64,000 nucleotides of DNA. It comes from Phascolarctos cinereus (Eukaryota; Chordata; Mammalia; Diprotodontia; Phascolarctidae). Below, one piece after another: positions 34,106 to 45,519 of the stretch. The translations under genes were made by a program, and so were the position numbers. The stretch is taken from the NCBI RefSeq assembly GCF_002099425.1, contig NW_018344261.1, positions 769,001 to 833,000 of the forward strand, given 5' to 3'. The number at the start of each line of letters is the position of its first letter. The stretch's first letter is position 1. Under the pieces are notes generated by a model that ran no database searches, was not told the origin of the DNA, and saw only the letters and a program-made list of their open reading frames with translations.

Positions 34106-34512
34106 ATTCTACATAAGGTCCAGACGAGCGGCTTTCTTGCTGTTTCTCATACATGACACACCACCTTTCATTTCTTTGCCCTTGCACAAACTATTCCCAG
34201 CCCCAGAATGCACACATCCACCTCTTAGAATTCCCAGTTTCCTCCCCAGTTCAGCTCAAATATTACATTATACAGGAAACCTTACCTAAGCCCTACCCCA
34301 CCCCCAACAGATGGTAGTGACTCCTCAAAATTAACTCACATTTTTTGCACATATATTTTGTCCTTACTTATCTGGGTACATGTTCTTTGCCCTAATAATG
34401 TGTATGCTCCTTGAGGACGGCATTGTTTCATTTATTGTCTATTGTATTTTCTAGCATCCTAGTACAATGCCTGGCACATGGAACATTCTTTAAAAAAATG
34501 CTTACTGATTAA
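34106..34512 (+). repeat. L2 LINE 3' end, second copy
   Basis: Restarts upstream of the previous copy's end point: 'cttgctgtttctcatacatg', 'cccttgcacaaactattccc', 'tgtatgctccttgaggacgg', 'agtacaatgcctggcacatg', 'aaaatgcttactgatt'. It is therefore a separate L2, not a continuation. Confidence 0.85.
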
Positions 34513-34514
34513 GC

Positions 34515-34925
34515 GCTAGATTAGGAGTCAGTAATCTTGCCTCAGACAATTACTGTATCACCCTGAATAAGTTAGTTAGTCTCAATTGGCCTCAGATTCC
34601 TCTTCTATAAAAGGGTAACACAAGGCTATTTTTGAAAGGCAGTGAGATACAGCAGATAGAGCAATGATTTGGAATCACAGCACCTGAGTTCAAATCCCAC
34701 CTCTGATACTAATTACCTGTGTGATCTTGGGGAAAACACTGCATATCTGTAGGCTCTGAGTGTCCTCCTCTATAAAATGAAGGAGTGAATTAGATGACCT
34801 TTAAGGTCCCTTTCTCCCGTTATATAATTATAAGTCCATGAAATGAGATAATATATATAAAGTGCCTGCCTCATAAACCTTAAAGTACCATATTAGAATC
34901 AGTTATTGTTATTATTATTATATTA
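34515..34925 (+). repeat. MIR SINE split by another MIR
   Basis: The first part (34515-34637: 'gcctcagattcctcttctat', 'aaaagggtaacacaaggcta') resumes at 34838 ('tgaaatgagataatatatat', 'aaagtgcctgcctcataaac'). The interval holds a different MIR. Confidence 0.7.
34638..34837 (+). repeat. MIR3-type SINE nested in MIR
   Basis: 'gagttcaaatcccacctctg', 'acctgtgtgatcttggggaa', 'gaattagatgacctttaagg', 'tccctttctcccgttat'. Complete head-to-tail within an older MIR. Confidence 0.75.
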
Positions 34926-34929
34926 GATT

Positions 34930-36150
34930 TCCCAGCCCCATGTTTTTGAATTGACTAACCCCAATGCCTGGAAAGCTCTCCTTCCTCATTGATCTATCGG
35001 AAGGAAACCTTATGGCCCTAACGCCTTACCCTATAGCTAACTTTGTGACAAATGATCCATTAATTAGCAGCTCTTAATGATCCTTTCTTGGTCCTCATCC
35101 TTCCTGACTTCTCTACAACATCTGACACTACTGACCACCCTCTTCTGGATACTCTCAAAGACACTATGATCTCCTTTGGCCTCCCTCCTATCTGACGATT
35201 CCTCAGTTTCTAGCAATAGATCACCATCCATCATCATCCATATCATACAACTTAATTGAGAGTGTACACCCAAAGCTCTATTCTGGGTTCTTTTCCTTTC
35301 TCTTCACATTCGTCTGTTGACTTCATTGACTTTCACTGGTTCAGATAACATCTGTATCAGGATTACTCCAGCCTTAGTCATTCTCTTGAACTCCAACCCC
35401 ATAGTACCAACTCCTCATGGCCCTTTTACAGTAAAAATTCCATCCCAAATCCAACAAGTCCAAGACGGAGTCTTTCCTGAAAATCCACCGCTCTTCCCAA
35501 ACTTACATATTTTCCTTCAACTCTTATTCATATATGTAATCAGCCGCCATGTCTTGTCATTTGTAATCCAAAACATACGTCCTCTCCTCTCCACTTGCAC
35601 AGCTCCCACCATATACCTCAGATCCTCATCCCCTCTCCTCTGGCCTATTGTAATAAACAGTTTTCTGATATTTATGCTTTAAGTTTCTGCGCCAAATTCA
35701 TCTTCCCCACAACCACCAAAATGATTTTCTCAAAGTACAGATCTGACCCTACCACCCATTCGTCCTCCTCCCATCAATATACTCTAAGGGCTTCCTATTA
35801 CCTTTAAGTTCAAATATAAATTCCTTTCTATTTGGCATTTTAAATTCTTCACAACAACAATTCTTCACTACCTTCCCAGGCTTCTTACATATCATTCCAT
35901 AATATTTCCTTCTTAAATTCTACAGTTCAGATCTTTTGATCTTCTGGCTATTCTTTACAGTATTTCATCACCTATCCATATGCCTTTACACTGGTGATCC
36001 CCACACAACCTGGAATATAATCCCTCCTCCCCTCTCTTGAAAGTCCTGCTTTCAAAAGCTGGGTTCAAGCACATTCCCCATAGAAGTCCTCCATCTGTTA
36101 GTGCCTTCCCTACTAAGATTACCTCATGTTTGCTTTGTATGTATAAAGCC
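34930..36150 (+). repeat. L2 LINE, sense, third copy
   Basis: 'gtcctcatccttcctgactt', 'acactactgaccaccctctt', 'agatctgaccctaccaccca', 'agggcttcctattacctt', 'tggaatataatccctcctcc'. More diverged than the copy at 32280. The 34930-35080 part is less certain. Confidence 0.75.
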
Positions 36151-36154
36151 TTTG

Positions 36155-36720
36155 TAGCAGGCTTTTGGGGAAAAGTCATTGCAGGCTGCCTCCACTTTCA
36201 GGACTTTGGCAGCCAGAGGGAGATGGGGTATCTGACATTCCACTCAGGATAATAATACCAGACTGCTCCTTCCCTCTTTTATGTGGCAGAATTTGATTCC
36301 AAAAGTTATCTCAGGGACTGTTAAAATTCTGTTTAAGTAGTTTGAATGTATAAGACAGGTAATTCCTGGTGATTCATTATCAGGAAAAGGGAGGCAGAGA
36401 TTAAGGGGCCAATGAATGGCTTTTGCTATACCGATACACACACACACAGATATATAAGTGTGTGTGTCTGTGTGTGTGTGTATAGGATAGAGTGGAGGCA
36501 TTGACTAAGGAAATGTCACACTCCAACGGCCAACTAAGGGAGGAACTGGGAAAGTGACTCAGCTCATGTTCCTAAGTAGAAGGGGCAGGATTAAATAGGA
36601 GGGAGCACTAGTTGGTTTGCCAATTATAGTAACCACCTCCAACTTCAGCTGGCAAAACAGGTTACATTCGTCTGTATGTGTGCATGTGCGTATGTTTTTT
36701 CCACTATTAGAAAAGTAAAC
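36155..36720. other. Unclassified with CA/TG tract
   Basis: 'cacacacacacagatatata' then 'gtgtgtgtctgtgtgtgtgt' at 36438-36482. No gene is seen. Confidence 0.5.
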
Positions 36721-36724
36721 TATT

Positions 36725-36880
36725 GGGGCAGCTAGGTGGCACAGTAGATAAGAGCTCCGGCCTTAGAGTCAGGAGGACCTGAGTTCAAATCCAGCCTCAG
36801 ATACTTGATACTTACTAGCTGTGTGAACCTGGCCAGGTCACTGAACTCCGACTGCCTCACCAAAAAGAAAAGAAAAGATA
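36725..36880 (+). repeat. CORE-SINE
   Basis: 'ggggcagctaggtggcacag' to 'ccgactgcctcaccaaaaag' and an 'aaaagaaaagaaaag' tail. Confidence 0.92.
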
Positions 36881-38470
36881 GTATGAGATGCAGTTTGACG
36901 TATAGCTCATTGGGTTGAGCCCATCAATGCACGTGTCTTATATAAGGTATCAAAGATGGAAGGTGATCTGGGTCAATAATTGAAAAGTATGCAGACAGGA
37001 GGGTAGATTGCATTTAGAAATTGAAAAAGACTTTCAAGAATCATAAGCTGCAACTTGACATATTGAATAAATCATTCCTTTCTGGTCTCTTTGCAGATAC
37101 TTCTTTCCTTAGGCAAACCTATGATGTTTTTTAATCTTTCAATCTTTTAGTTGAGGTTTAGTAAAGTCAAAGCTCTTGACACATAATTGACAGAACTGTA
37201 AAATGAAAAATTATCAACTGCTATTTGAGAATAAAGAAAAAACCCTCGTATTTGAAAGTGAATACTCTACATACTTTGAAAATTAAATAAATAAAGCTAC
37301 TTAGGGCTCCTGGACAAATAGTTCTCAACTCTTTTTTTAGGAAAGCATTCAAACATATAAAAAGCATTTCTATACATTACCTAGCTACAATATCTACCTA
37401 TTGGGCCAAATTCTCTCCCTTGAAGAAGAATCTGATGCCCAATGCAACATATTTTATTTAACCATTAAGCAAAGTCTCTGCCACTAGCATTAGACCCTCC
37501 AATTTAACTGACAATTATAGTGCTTTATCTTCCGAGGGGGTGGAAAAAAACTACTTTAGTTTTTTCCAATCTATGTGTCTTCTGTAGTGACTGTCGATGT
37601 TCTCCAATAACATTCATTTTTCATGTAGGGAAATAACAGGGTTCCTTCTGTTCTGGTGCTCTGTATGTGAATAGAAATTCCACCATTTAATTTTCATGTC
37701 TGGAAGAAGAGTAGCATACAATTTTACCATGAGGTATCACCATAATTAGGTTTTCAAATATGGGAGGTGCTCTGAGGTGCCAAGAGTAAGAAAATAAAAG
37801 AGTTTTGAAACTAGTTCTTTTCCACCAGTGTATTCTTAAAGATTAGAAAGCAAAGAATTATAGGAATTGCTTATAGTTCAAAATATTTGGCTGATTGTGC
37901 CCAACTTTACTTAAAATAGCATCTACTCTCTCAGCACTATGAAGAAAATAAACAAGAAAACAACTAGAATGGTTATCCTAACTTCAAAGTGAATGAGTTT
38001 GAATTCAAAGCTGATAGTGTTAGTAGAAAATAGCACAGTTATACACCAGCAAGAGTCTCATTAAATGTTTTTATTTTGTTAAAAAGAAGCACCTTGCTTG
38101 AGATCTTAAAACACTTCTTATATAAAGAAAAATGTTAATGGGCTAAGATTGTTTACTATTATTATAAGCCACGATGCTAATAAAACCACTTTGCAATAAC
38201 ATGCCTCCAATCTGAATCCCTAACATACACTTTTAAGTATTATTGTACTGTTCCATTTGTTTTGGGGATGAGAAATCATACATATGAATTACAAGGTTAA
38301 GTCAAGTCCCAGTATTACCATCCATAGGAAAAGAGCTCATATATTCTCCTCTCATTATGTGAATTTATTTTATTTTTCCCCCTTTTTCCTTATACACACA
38401 GCAAATGATCAGAACTGATAAAATAAACAGAAATAGGCAAACTAGAAATTAATTTGAAGTTTAAATATGT
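36881..38470. other. No recognised gene or repeat
   Basis: About 1.6 kb of AT-rich, single-copy-looking sequence with no long frame. This is the largest unannotated block of this half. Confidence 0.45.
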
Positions 38471-38480
38471 TTGAACTACT

Positions 38481-38625
38481 TTTTTTCTTTTGGCTAGGCA
38501 ATGGGGTTAAGTGACTTGCCCAGGGTCACACAGCTAGTAAGTGTTATGTGTCTGAGGCTGGATTTGAACTCAGGATCTCCTGAATCCAAGGCCAGTGCTC
38601 TATCCACTCTGCCACCTAGCTGCCC
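38481..38625 (-). repeat. CORE-SINE, reversed, with TSD
   Basis: 'ggctaggcaatggggttaag' to 'gccacctagctgccc'. Flanked by 'tgaactacttttt' and 'ttaactactttttaa', a likely duplicated target. Confidence 0.92.
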
Positions 38626-38714
38626 ATTTTAACTACTTTTTAAGGCATTCCTTTTCATTTGAAAATCTAGACAGGAGCTCTAAACTTTGAAAAATCTTGG
38701 AAGCATCACAAAAC

Positions 38715-38870
38715 AATTGATTTAAAAGTATAAGGAATCTCAAAGGGCATCTAGTCTAACTCCCTCAATGTGCAAAAAAGGAAACCAAGAGTTAGAGGTA
38801 TTGAATGGCTTGCCCAGGGTTAAACAGATAGATTTGGGATCTGAATTGAAACATGCTTCTATTTTATTCC
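38715..38870 (-). repeat. MIR SINE, reversed
   Basis: 'caaagggcatctagtctaac', 'tccctcaatgtgcaaaaaag', 'ggcttgcccagggttaaaca'. Confidence 0.75.
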
Positions 38871-39159
38871 ACTCCCCACCCCCTAAGTACTCGGTCTGAA
38901 TGGCCTATCTACATTTCATTTGAAAAATATCTTGGAGTTCTTGTGAAATGCAAGCTTTCTGAATTAAGAGTCAAAATACAATTTAAAACAGCATTAAAAA
39001 AGGTAGATTTCATGAGAGTTCTAGTGTACTTTGACTTCTTCAGAATTCATCTGGGAAGCCAGGATTATTATCATAGTTCAACATGTTTTTGGTCCAGAAT
39101 TGCAACTTCATTTGGGTTAGGAAATTTCCATCATAGAAACTCCATCTATTGTGATATAT

Positions 39160-39275
39160 ATGCATGTGTGTGTGTGTGTGTGTGTGTACATACACATACA
39201 TGCATATATGTAGGCATATATATATATGTGTGTGTGTATCTATATATATCCATATATAATAGATATAGATATGTG
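39160..39275. repeat. Compound (TG)n/(TA)n microsatellite
   Basis: 'gcatgtgtgtgtgtgtgtgt', then mixed 'tacatgcatatatg' and 'tatatatatgtgtgtgtg'. It generates the Cys/Val/Tyr-rich stretch of the 158-codon forward frame. Confidence 0.92.
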
Positions 39276-39304
39276 TATATTTGCAACCACTCCATAGTTA
39301 TAAT

Positions 39305-39415
39305 CTTGCATAGAATGAATTGCCCATGATCATAGGACTAGTATGTGTCTGAGGCTAAAACAGAACCCAGGTCTTCTGATTCGAAGGCCTCTGTCCAATA
39401 TTCCATGCTATTTGT
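39305..39415 (-). repeat. MIR SINE fragment, reversed
   Basis: 'gaattgcccatgatcatagg', 'actagtatgtgtctgaggct', 'aacccaggtcttctgattcg'. Confidence 0.7.
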
Positions 39416-40190
39416 GGCTCAAGGTTTCCTTGAGTATAAAATAAAACCAATATAAACAAAACTATGGGAACAAACAGAAAAACAAACTGAAAGAAGAGAA
39501 CAGCTTTTATCTACCAGATGGATCCATGAGGCTGCCAAAAAAAACATTTCATAACAAACTAAGTTTTTTATTGCTCAAGTTCTGCAAAGGGTCTTCCAAA
39601 TTCAGACATGCTCAGTCCAAAATGTGTGCAAAACTACACATCGTGTCTTATTATGAAATAAGATTATTTTTCAGGAAACTTCAAATCCTACAAAAATAAA
39701 CCAAGTAGGCAAATCAATAAAACACATTATAACTTGCTTTATGCTTTTTGACTTTTTTTCTTTTGTGAATGGATGGAAAAGGAGTTCTAAAATCTAGAAA
39801 CACTATATGGCACCCCAAAGGAAAATAAAACAGTCCTTTCTATATATATGCTGACATTGTATAAACAGTAATTCAAGTCCCTTACTTATTAATATTGAAC
39901 AACTCTAAGATGCTGATAGATGATAAGCTTCATTACCTTCATTCTGAAAACTGAAGAGAAGGGAAAACAGGTCTCATATAAATCAAGTCTGCGTGACTTC
40001 TGCAAATGACCTAATCTTGCTATAGTCATTTTAATCAAGGTAGCTAAAAGGTTTATTGATTCTTTCAATCTTTTAAAAGCTGGTCTTAATATTTGTTAAG
40101 TCCTATGGTCTTCTTAGCCATTTCGAATTCTACTTCAAATGCTATCTGAGTCTCTTAATTTAATGCTTAGACTTCCAGGGCCTGTAGCCT
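39416..40190. other. No recognised gene or repeat
   Basis: AT-rich, no coding frame of note. Confidence 0.45.
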
Positions 40191-40194
40191 CCTC

Positions 40195-40445
40195 ACTCAT
40201 TCATTCAATGTTTATTTCTTAAATTCTTACCATGTACAAAGCAATTACTAAGTGCTAGGAAAAACAGAAGGATAAATAATTTAACTCAACAAATATGCTT
40301 TTACATGCTTCGACAGCACTGTGACAAATACTAGGAAAGATATAAAGATTAGTTAAGATAGGCTATAGCCTTAAGGCCATAAGCTAATATGGGTGATAAG
40401 ACACATACAAAACAAATATAACATTTTTCAAAAGAATACAAATAC
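40195..40445 (-). repeat. L2 3' end, antisense, first segment
   Basis: 'cattcattcaatgtttattt', 'taagtgctaggaaaaacaga', 'agccttaaggccataagcta'. The second piece after 40520 looks like its continuation. Confidence 0.6.
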
Positions 40446-40510
40446 AGGGTGTCCCAAAAAGTCTTATGCTAGGTTTAAAACTGCACTATGACTTTCAAGC
40501 CATGTTGTAT
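40446..40510. mobile_element. Palindromic mariner-like MITE remnant
   Basis: Starts 'cagggtgtcccaaaaagtct'. Its two halves are imperfect inverted repeats meeting at 'ggtttaaaactgc' (left 'agtcttatgctaggttt', right 'aaactgcactatgact'). This is typical of short Tc1/mariner-derived palindromes, as inferred from the terminal motif. It sits inside an L2. Confidence 0.5.
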
Positions 40511-40514
40511 AAAA

Positions 40515-40965
40515 GGAGTACAAAAATATTGTGAGATTAGATAAGGAAAGGAACATTTCCAGATGGAGGGAAAAAGAGAAAGCTTCATTAAATAGCAGCA
40601 TTTCAGTGAGACCCTGAAGGAGGTCAACAGGAAGGAAGAGAAGAATTCTCATTCTCACAGACATTCAGTGTGTGAACAAAAGTATGGAGATAGGCAATTA
40701 TGTATGGGACAAGTTCAAAGGATAACAAGCAGTTGGGCAGAAGCACAGAATATATAAAAGGAAACAGTAAAAAGAAGATGAATCAGTAGTTTCTAGTGTC
40801 ACATTTTAAAGGGCTTTGAATTTCAAGGGACCACTGAAAGATTCTAAACTTGAAGTAACAGGACCAGACCAGTTTAGTAGGAAGATTAATCAGACAGCAG
40901 ATAAGAGTGGAGGTGGGGAGCCTAGAGGCTGGGAGACAGATTAGGAGACTTCACCCTTGGGGAAA
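40515..40965 (-). repeat. L2 LINE, antisense, second segment
   Basis: 'cagtgagaccctgaaggagg', 'acattttaaagggctttgaa', 'ggagcctagaggctgggaga'. Diverged but in L2 order. Confidence 0.55.
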
Positions 40966-41334
40966 GGGGGAAGTAGCTTTGAGGAAAGTCTAAATTGCCA
41001 GTATCAAGAGAATAAAAAAAGGTTGCTTATCTATTCAGCAGATAACTCAAATCTTAGATCAGCTGGCTCAGAGTTCACGAGAAAACCAAAAAAGAAATGT
41101 GTTCTCTCCTAGTATTCTCAACTTTTATAATCTTAATATTCCTTTCTTAATCTTACTCAGAATCTGTACATAGAGTAATACATGTGATGGAAAGTTACTA
41201 GATAATAATCAGTTAGAATTTACAAATTTAGGGACTCTTAGGCCTTTTAGTGCTCCTGTCTAGGAATATTACCAGCTTATCTTCACTCCAGGATAACAAA
41301 TATTGCCAATTCATAAAATTTGGGTTTCATACAA

Positions 41335-41598
41335 GCATTCATTAAATGTTTAGCCAGGTACTATGTGAAGCACTGGGATACATAAACAGCTAAGTCCCTG
41401 CCATACATTCTAATAGGGAGAGACAACATGCAAATAACTAATTATATACAAGACATATACAGAACAGATAGAAAATCATCTGAAAAGATAGTGATTAACA
41501 GATGGCCCGGGCAGCAGGGAGGGAATGGATTTGGAAAAGCCTCTTACAGAAGGGGGACTTGACTTGAATCTCAAAAGAAGTCTAAGAAGTGAATGAAA
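41335..41598 (-). repeat. L2 3'UTR, antisense, first segment
   Basis: 'gcattcattaaatgtttagc', 'tctaatagggagagacaaca', 'tgcaaataactaattatata'. Split by a SINE and resumes at 41766. Confidence 0.75.
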
Positions 41599-41765
41599 GG
41601 GGCAGCTAGGTGGCGCAGTGGATAGAGCACCAGCCCTGAAGTCAGGAGGACCTGAGTTCAAATACGGCCTCAGACCAAACACTTGACACTTACTAGCTGT
41701 GTGACCCTGGGCAGGTCACTTAACCCCAATTGCTTAAAAGTAAAAAAAAAATAAAGATAAAAAAA
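41599..41765 (+). repeat. CORE-SINE in L2, with TSD
   Basis: 'ggggcagctaggtggcgcag' to an A-rich tail. Flanked by 'gtgaatgaaag' on both sides (41589-41599 and from about 41770). Confidence 0.92.
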
Positions 41766-41832
41766 GACGTGAATGAAAGAAGGCATAGCAAGAACAGGAG
41801 ACAACATGGGCAAAGGCATGGAATCAGGGTAT
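41766..41832 (-). repeat. L2 3'UTR, antisense, second segment
   Basis: 'aggagacaacatgggcaaag', 'gcatggaatcaggg' continue the L2 after the SINE. Confidence 0.6.
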
Positions 41833-41837
41833 CCACA

Positions 41838-42065
41838 GTTTTATATGCCCTTTGGGCATAATTCCAAAATGCTCTCTAGAAAGGCTGGATCCGTTCACAA
41901 CTCCATCAATAGTCAAGTAAGGTTCCAGTTTTTCCACATCCCCTTCAACATCTGTCATTTTCCTTTTCCAATCTGACAGGTGTGAGGTAGCAACCTCAGA
42001 GTTGTCAAACTGCATTTTTCTTTGAATTGAGATTTATTATTTCCTCCACTAAAAAGCACTGTGCC
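41838..42065 (-). repeat. L1 3' portion, antisense
   Basis: 'atgccctttgggcataattc', 'caaaatgctctctagaaagg', 'gatccgttcacaactccatc', 'caatctgacaggtgtgaggt' is reversed L1 ORF2 C-terminal sequence. Confidence 0.8.
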
Positions 42066-42595
42066 TGCCAAGAGAAGGCTAACAAGGCTTGGCCTTTGCA
42101 TTAAGAAACACAAAGGTTTTTGTGTATATGCATAAAATAACTAGTAAGCCCATGCAAAATGGGAAAATAGAACAAGGAATCTACACTCCTGTCAGCATTC
42201 CCCAAATCAAGGAATTAAAAAAGGAACATTTAGAGAACTCTCAAACAATTCTTTCAAATCATGCCAGAAACAAGTAGTTGGTTATACTTCTTATCACCTA
42301 TTCAAGGTACTACCCCTTTCACGTGTGAATATCTTGGCTGCTAAAGGGGGGAGAAAAAGACCCCATGTCTAAGAAAAACTGACAAAAACAACTTGAGAAG
42401 CACCTCATCTCCTATAAAATGTTGAGGCGAAATACAGACCATTCTGATGACCAGAAAGAGAACTACCCTTCAAATGAAGGTATGGAGAAGACCTGTTTAA
42501 AAGCAAAGATTTGAAAGAGGCAATGACGGCTACCAGGCATTGCCGTCCATCAACTAATCTCCATGTCTCAGGAGGGCAATGGATCATAGAATAAT
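42066..42595. other. No recognised gene or repeat
   Basis: The short frames (62 and 64 codons) have no motif. Confidence 0.45.
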
Positions 42596-42597
42596 AC

Positions 42598-42755
42598 ATT
42601 AGTGGAATGGGCCCTTAGAGGCTATGGATTCCAAAACCCCTAATTTTATGGATGAGGAAACTGAAGCAAAAAGAGGGTAAGTGCTTTTGCCTGGGTCCAT
42701 TAGCTAATTAGTAGCTGACAGGATTTGAATTCAAGTCTTTCTCACAGAGTTTTAA
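42598..42755 (-). repeat. MIR SINE, reversed
   Basis: 'attttatggatgaggaaact', 'gaagcaaaaagagggtaagt', 'caggatttgaattcaagtct'. Confidence 0.75.
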
Positions 42756-43012
42756 AGGATGTAACTGAGAAATTATTGATCAAATAACTGTTGGGTGCTA
42801 TTTGATTATATAGAGCTGCCTAGGGTCATACCTGACAGAAAGGTGAATCTTTTGAATTTCACATAATAAATTAAACATGGGTTATTTTTTCTGAAATGAC
42901 ACTGAGTTGAAATAAGCAGGAGAAGATCGGTGGGGCAGGAGATTACTAGATGAAAACAAAACTAGGAGGGAAATATGAGTGCAGGAGTAGGTGGAAAAAG
43001 AAGGTCCAACTC

Positions 43013-43174
43013 TTTTTTTGTTTTTTATTTTTGTGCTTTTTAGTGAGGGTTAAGTGACTTGCCCAGGGGTCGCACAGCTAGTAAGTATCATGTGTCTGAG
43101 GCTGAATTTGAACTCAGGTCCTCCTGGCTCCAGGGCCAGTGCTCTATCCACTGCACCACCTAGCTGCCCCCTAG
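43013..43174 (-). repeat. CORE-SINE, reversed, with TSD
   Basis: 'gttaagtgacttgcccaggg' to 'gcaccacctagctgcccc'. Flanked by 'gaaggtccaactct' and 'gaaggcccaattct', a slightly diverged duplication. Confidence 0.92.
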
Positions 43175-43175
43175 G

Positions 43176-43875
43176 AAGGCCCAATTCTTAGGCAAGACAG
43201 CTATGAGCTGAGAGAACTGAAAACTCAGTGGGAGAAATATGGAGAGCAATCTGAGCTCGTTGCTCTATAGCGCCATCTCAGGAATGGCTCCTGTTGCCCT
43301 CTGCTGCCCTCCTTGGTTTTTTGAGAGAAAGAGAAACAGACGAGGAAAGAGAGGTTTTGCATCTGCCTGACTATGAGAAGAAGTGTGAGAACAGATAAAG
43401 ACAGATGCCCTGCTATTTGAAGAAGTGACTGGGAAAAGTTGTATCACCTTCTTAGTATCTACAGCTTTGGGAGGAAGGAAACTTCTCAGCGACCCAGAAG
43501 AGATCTGAGAAGCTAGGCAATTCTATATAGCTTAAGAAAACTGCTCATTTATGAAAGAGTGTAACACTCAATGCTGTAACATAAGGTTGAAAGCTAAAAT
43601 TCTCCTAAGTGCAACAGAGAGGCAACGGCAAGAGAGCCGTGAGGAGCAGTCAGAGAACAGACAGCAGGTAATATGTAGAGCAGATTATTCTCTAAAGAGA
43701 CTCAAGACTACAAATCCTGCTGTTCAGAGCTGTCCCTCTGCTCCAGGCAGATAGGTTTCAATACTTGTACCCATTGTACCCCGTGGACATTTCGTGTGCT
43801 GGTGGGAGAGTGTGCGTCATGTCTGTTTGTTTATTTTGGATTATTCCTGCTCTTGCCTTCTATTGAGTAGATGTT
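43176..43875. other. Unclassified, moderately GC-rich
   Basis: It contains 'tgttgccctctgctgccctc' and several CpGs ('gagccgtgaggagc', 'gaccccgtgg'-like). It was examined for LTR or transposon ends and for a gene; neither can be supported. Confidence 0.4.
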
Positions 43876-43879
43876 AAGA

Positions 43880-45010
43880 AATTGAGAAAACAACAAAAGA
43901 TAAAGAAGAAACAAAATTATTACCGTTTGCGGATGATGTGATGGTTAAGGAACCCTAAAGAATCAACTAGAAAATTAACTGACACAATTAAACAATTAAA
44001 ACGTCAGCAAAATTATAGGCTACAAATGAATCCATCTAAATCATCAGCATTTCTATATGATACCAATAAAAACCAGCAGGAAGAAATTAAGAAATTATTT
44101 AAAATAGCTACATAATATATAAAATATTTGGAAGTCTACCTGCTATGATGTATACAAGATCTATATAAACAAAACTACAAAACACTGTTTACAGAAATAA
44201 AGATGGACCAAATAATTGGAAAAATACTAATTGCTCAGGATAGGACAAATCAATATAATAAAAATAATAATATAACTAAATTAATTTACTTATTCAATGT
44301 CATGCCAATTGAGCTACCAAAGAATTACTTTATAGAACTAGAAAAAAATAGCAAAATTTATAAGGAGGATCAAAAGGTCAAGAATCTACAGGGAAATAAG
44401 GGAATGAGGAAATAAAGGAAAATCTGGCAGTGCCAGATCTCAACTATACTACAGAGCATGAGTTCTCTAACAATTTCACTAAAAAATAGAGACTGATCAG
44501 TGAAACACAGTGGGCATTCAACACACAAGAGCAAATGTAACAAAAAAGCAACAAAACCAACAACAACAAAGCAAATAACCTAGTATTCAATAAGCACAAA
44601 GATAAGGACTTATTATTTGACAAAAACTGCCAAAATACTATTGTAAGAAATGAAGAACTGTGATTTCAAAGAAACACAAAGACATGTAAACTGATACAGA
44701 GTGAAGCAGAACCAGCAGAACAGTTTATACAATAACATTATAAAAACAAAACTTTGAAAATTCTAAGAACAATGATCAATAAAAGGATCATTCATGATTA
44801 AAGACCAATGACAAAACACGCTTATCTACCTCTGATAATTTTAGAGGGTAGAATGAGATATCTAATTTTTTTTTTATACAGCCAATACGGGATTTGTTTT
44901 GATTGACTATGAATGCATTTCTTGAAAGAAATTTATTTTTCTTTTCTTTTTTAGTAGGGTAAGAGGGTGGCAGGAAGAAAAAATAGATTTCTTTTAATTA
45001 AAAAAAATTT
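43880..45010 (+). repeat. L1 ORF2 C-terminal half and 3'UTR
   Basis: Begins at the RT active site: 'tttgcggatgat' (43926-43937) reads F-A-D-D. It continues through 'aaatcatcagcatttctata', 'tattgctcagga'-like text, 'gagtgaagcagaaccagcag' and 'tacctctgataattttagag'. 5'-truncated, with numerous stops. Confidence 0.85.
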
Positions 45011-45242
45011 AAAAATAGAGAGGCTGGGTGGTGCTGCATATATGGAATATTGCATGCTTTCTCAAATAAGGTCACTGTATTGTTACATTTCTCAGTTGTT
45101 TACTTTGTTATAAGAGAACTCTCATGGAATGAAGGCAATCTGGAAATGTAAGGTTAAAATATATATAAAAAATTAAATGATTCTTCCTACTCATTTAGTA
45201 TCATTTAGTAAGTGTTTTCTGTTCAAGAGTTAATGTTATCAA

Positions 45243-45375
45243 GGGCTGCTAGGTGGGACAGTGGAAAGAGCTCTGGCCTTGGAGTCAGGAGGACCCTCAG
45301 TTCAAATCAGACTTACTAGCCGGGTGAAATCTGGGCAAGTCACTTAACCCCAATTGCCTCATGCCAAAAAAAAGA
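45243..45375 (+). repeat. CORE-SINE with TSD
   Basis: 'gggctgctaggtgggacagt' to 'ccaattgcctcatgcc' plus A tail. Flanked by 'gagttaatgttatca' and 'gagtgaatgttatca'. A few bases of the middle ('cctcagacactta') are missing. Confidence 0.92.
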
Positions 45376-45469
45376 CTCAGAGTGAATGTTATCATGGTGA
45401 CAGATTTTGTAAAAAGGGAATGCACTAGGGTCTCAAGAGTTGTAGTGGTAAGGAAAATTAATACGCTAC

Positions 45470-45484
45470 ACACACACACACACA

Positions 45485-45516
<32 letters not shown>
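45470..45516. repeat. (CA)n microsatellite
   Basis: CA units with one CT interruption. Confidence 0.95.
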
Positions 45517-45518
<2 letters not shown>

Positions 45519-45519
45519 G

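Noticed and set aside
32272-34116. Proline/serine-rich forward frames resembling a secreted protein
   Set aside because: They are pieces of a decayed sense-strand L2 and a reversed SINE.
38853-39329. 158-codon forward open frame
   Set aside because: Its second half is translation of a TG/TA microsatellite, and the first half overlaps a reversed MIR edge. No motif and no coding support.
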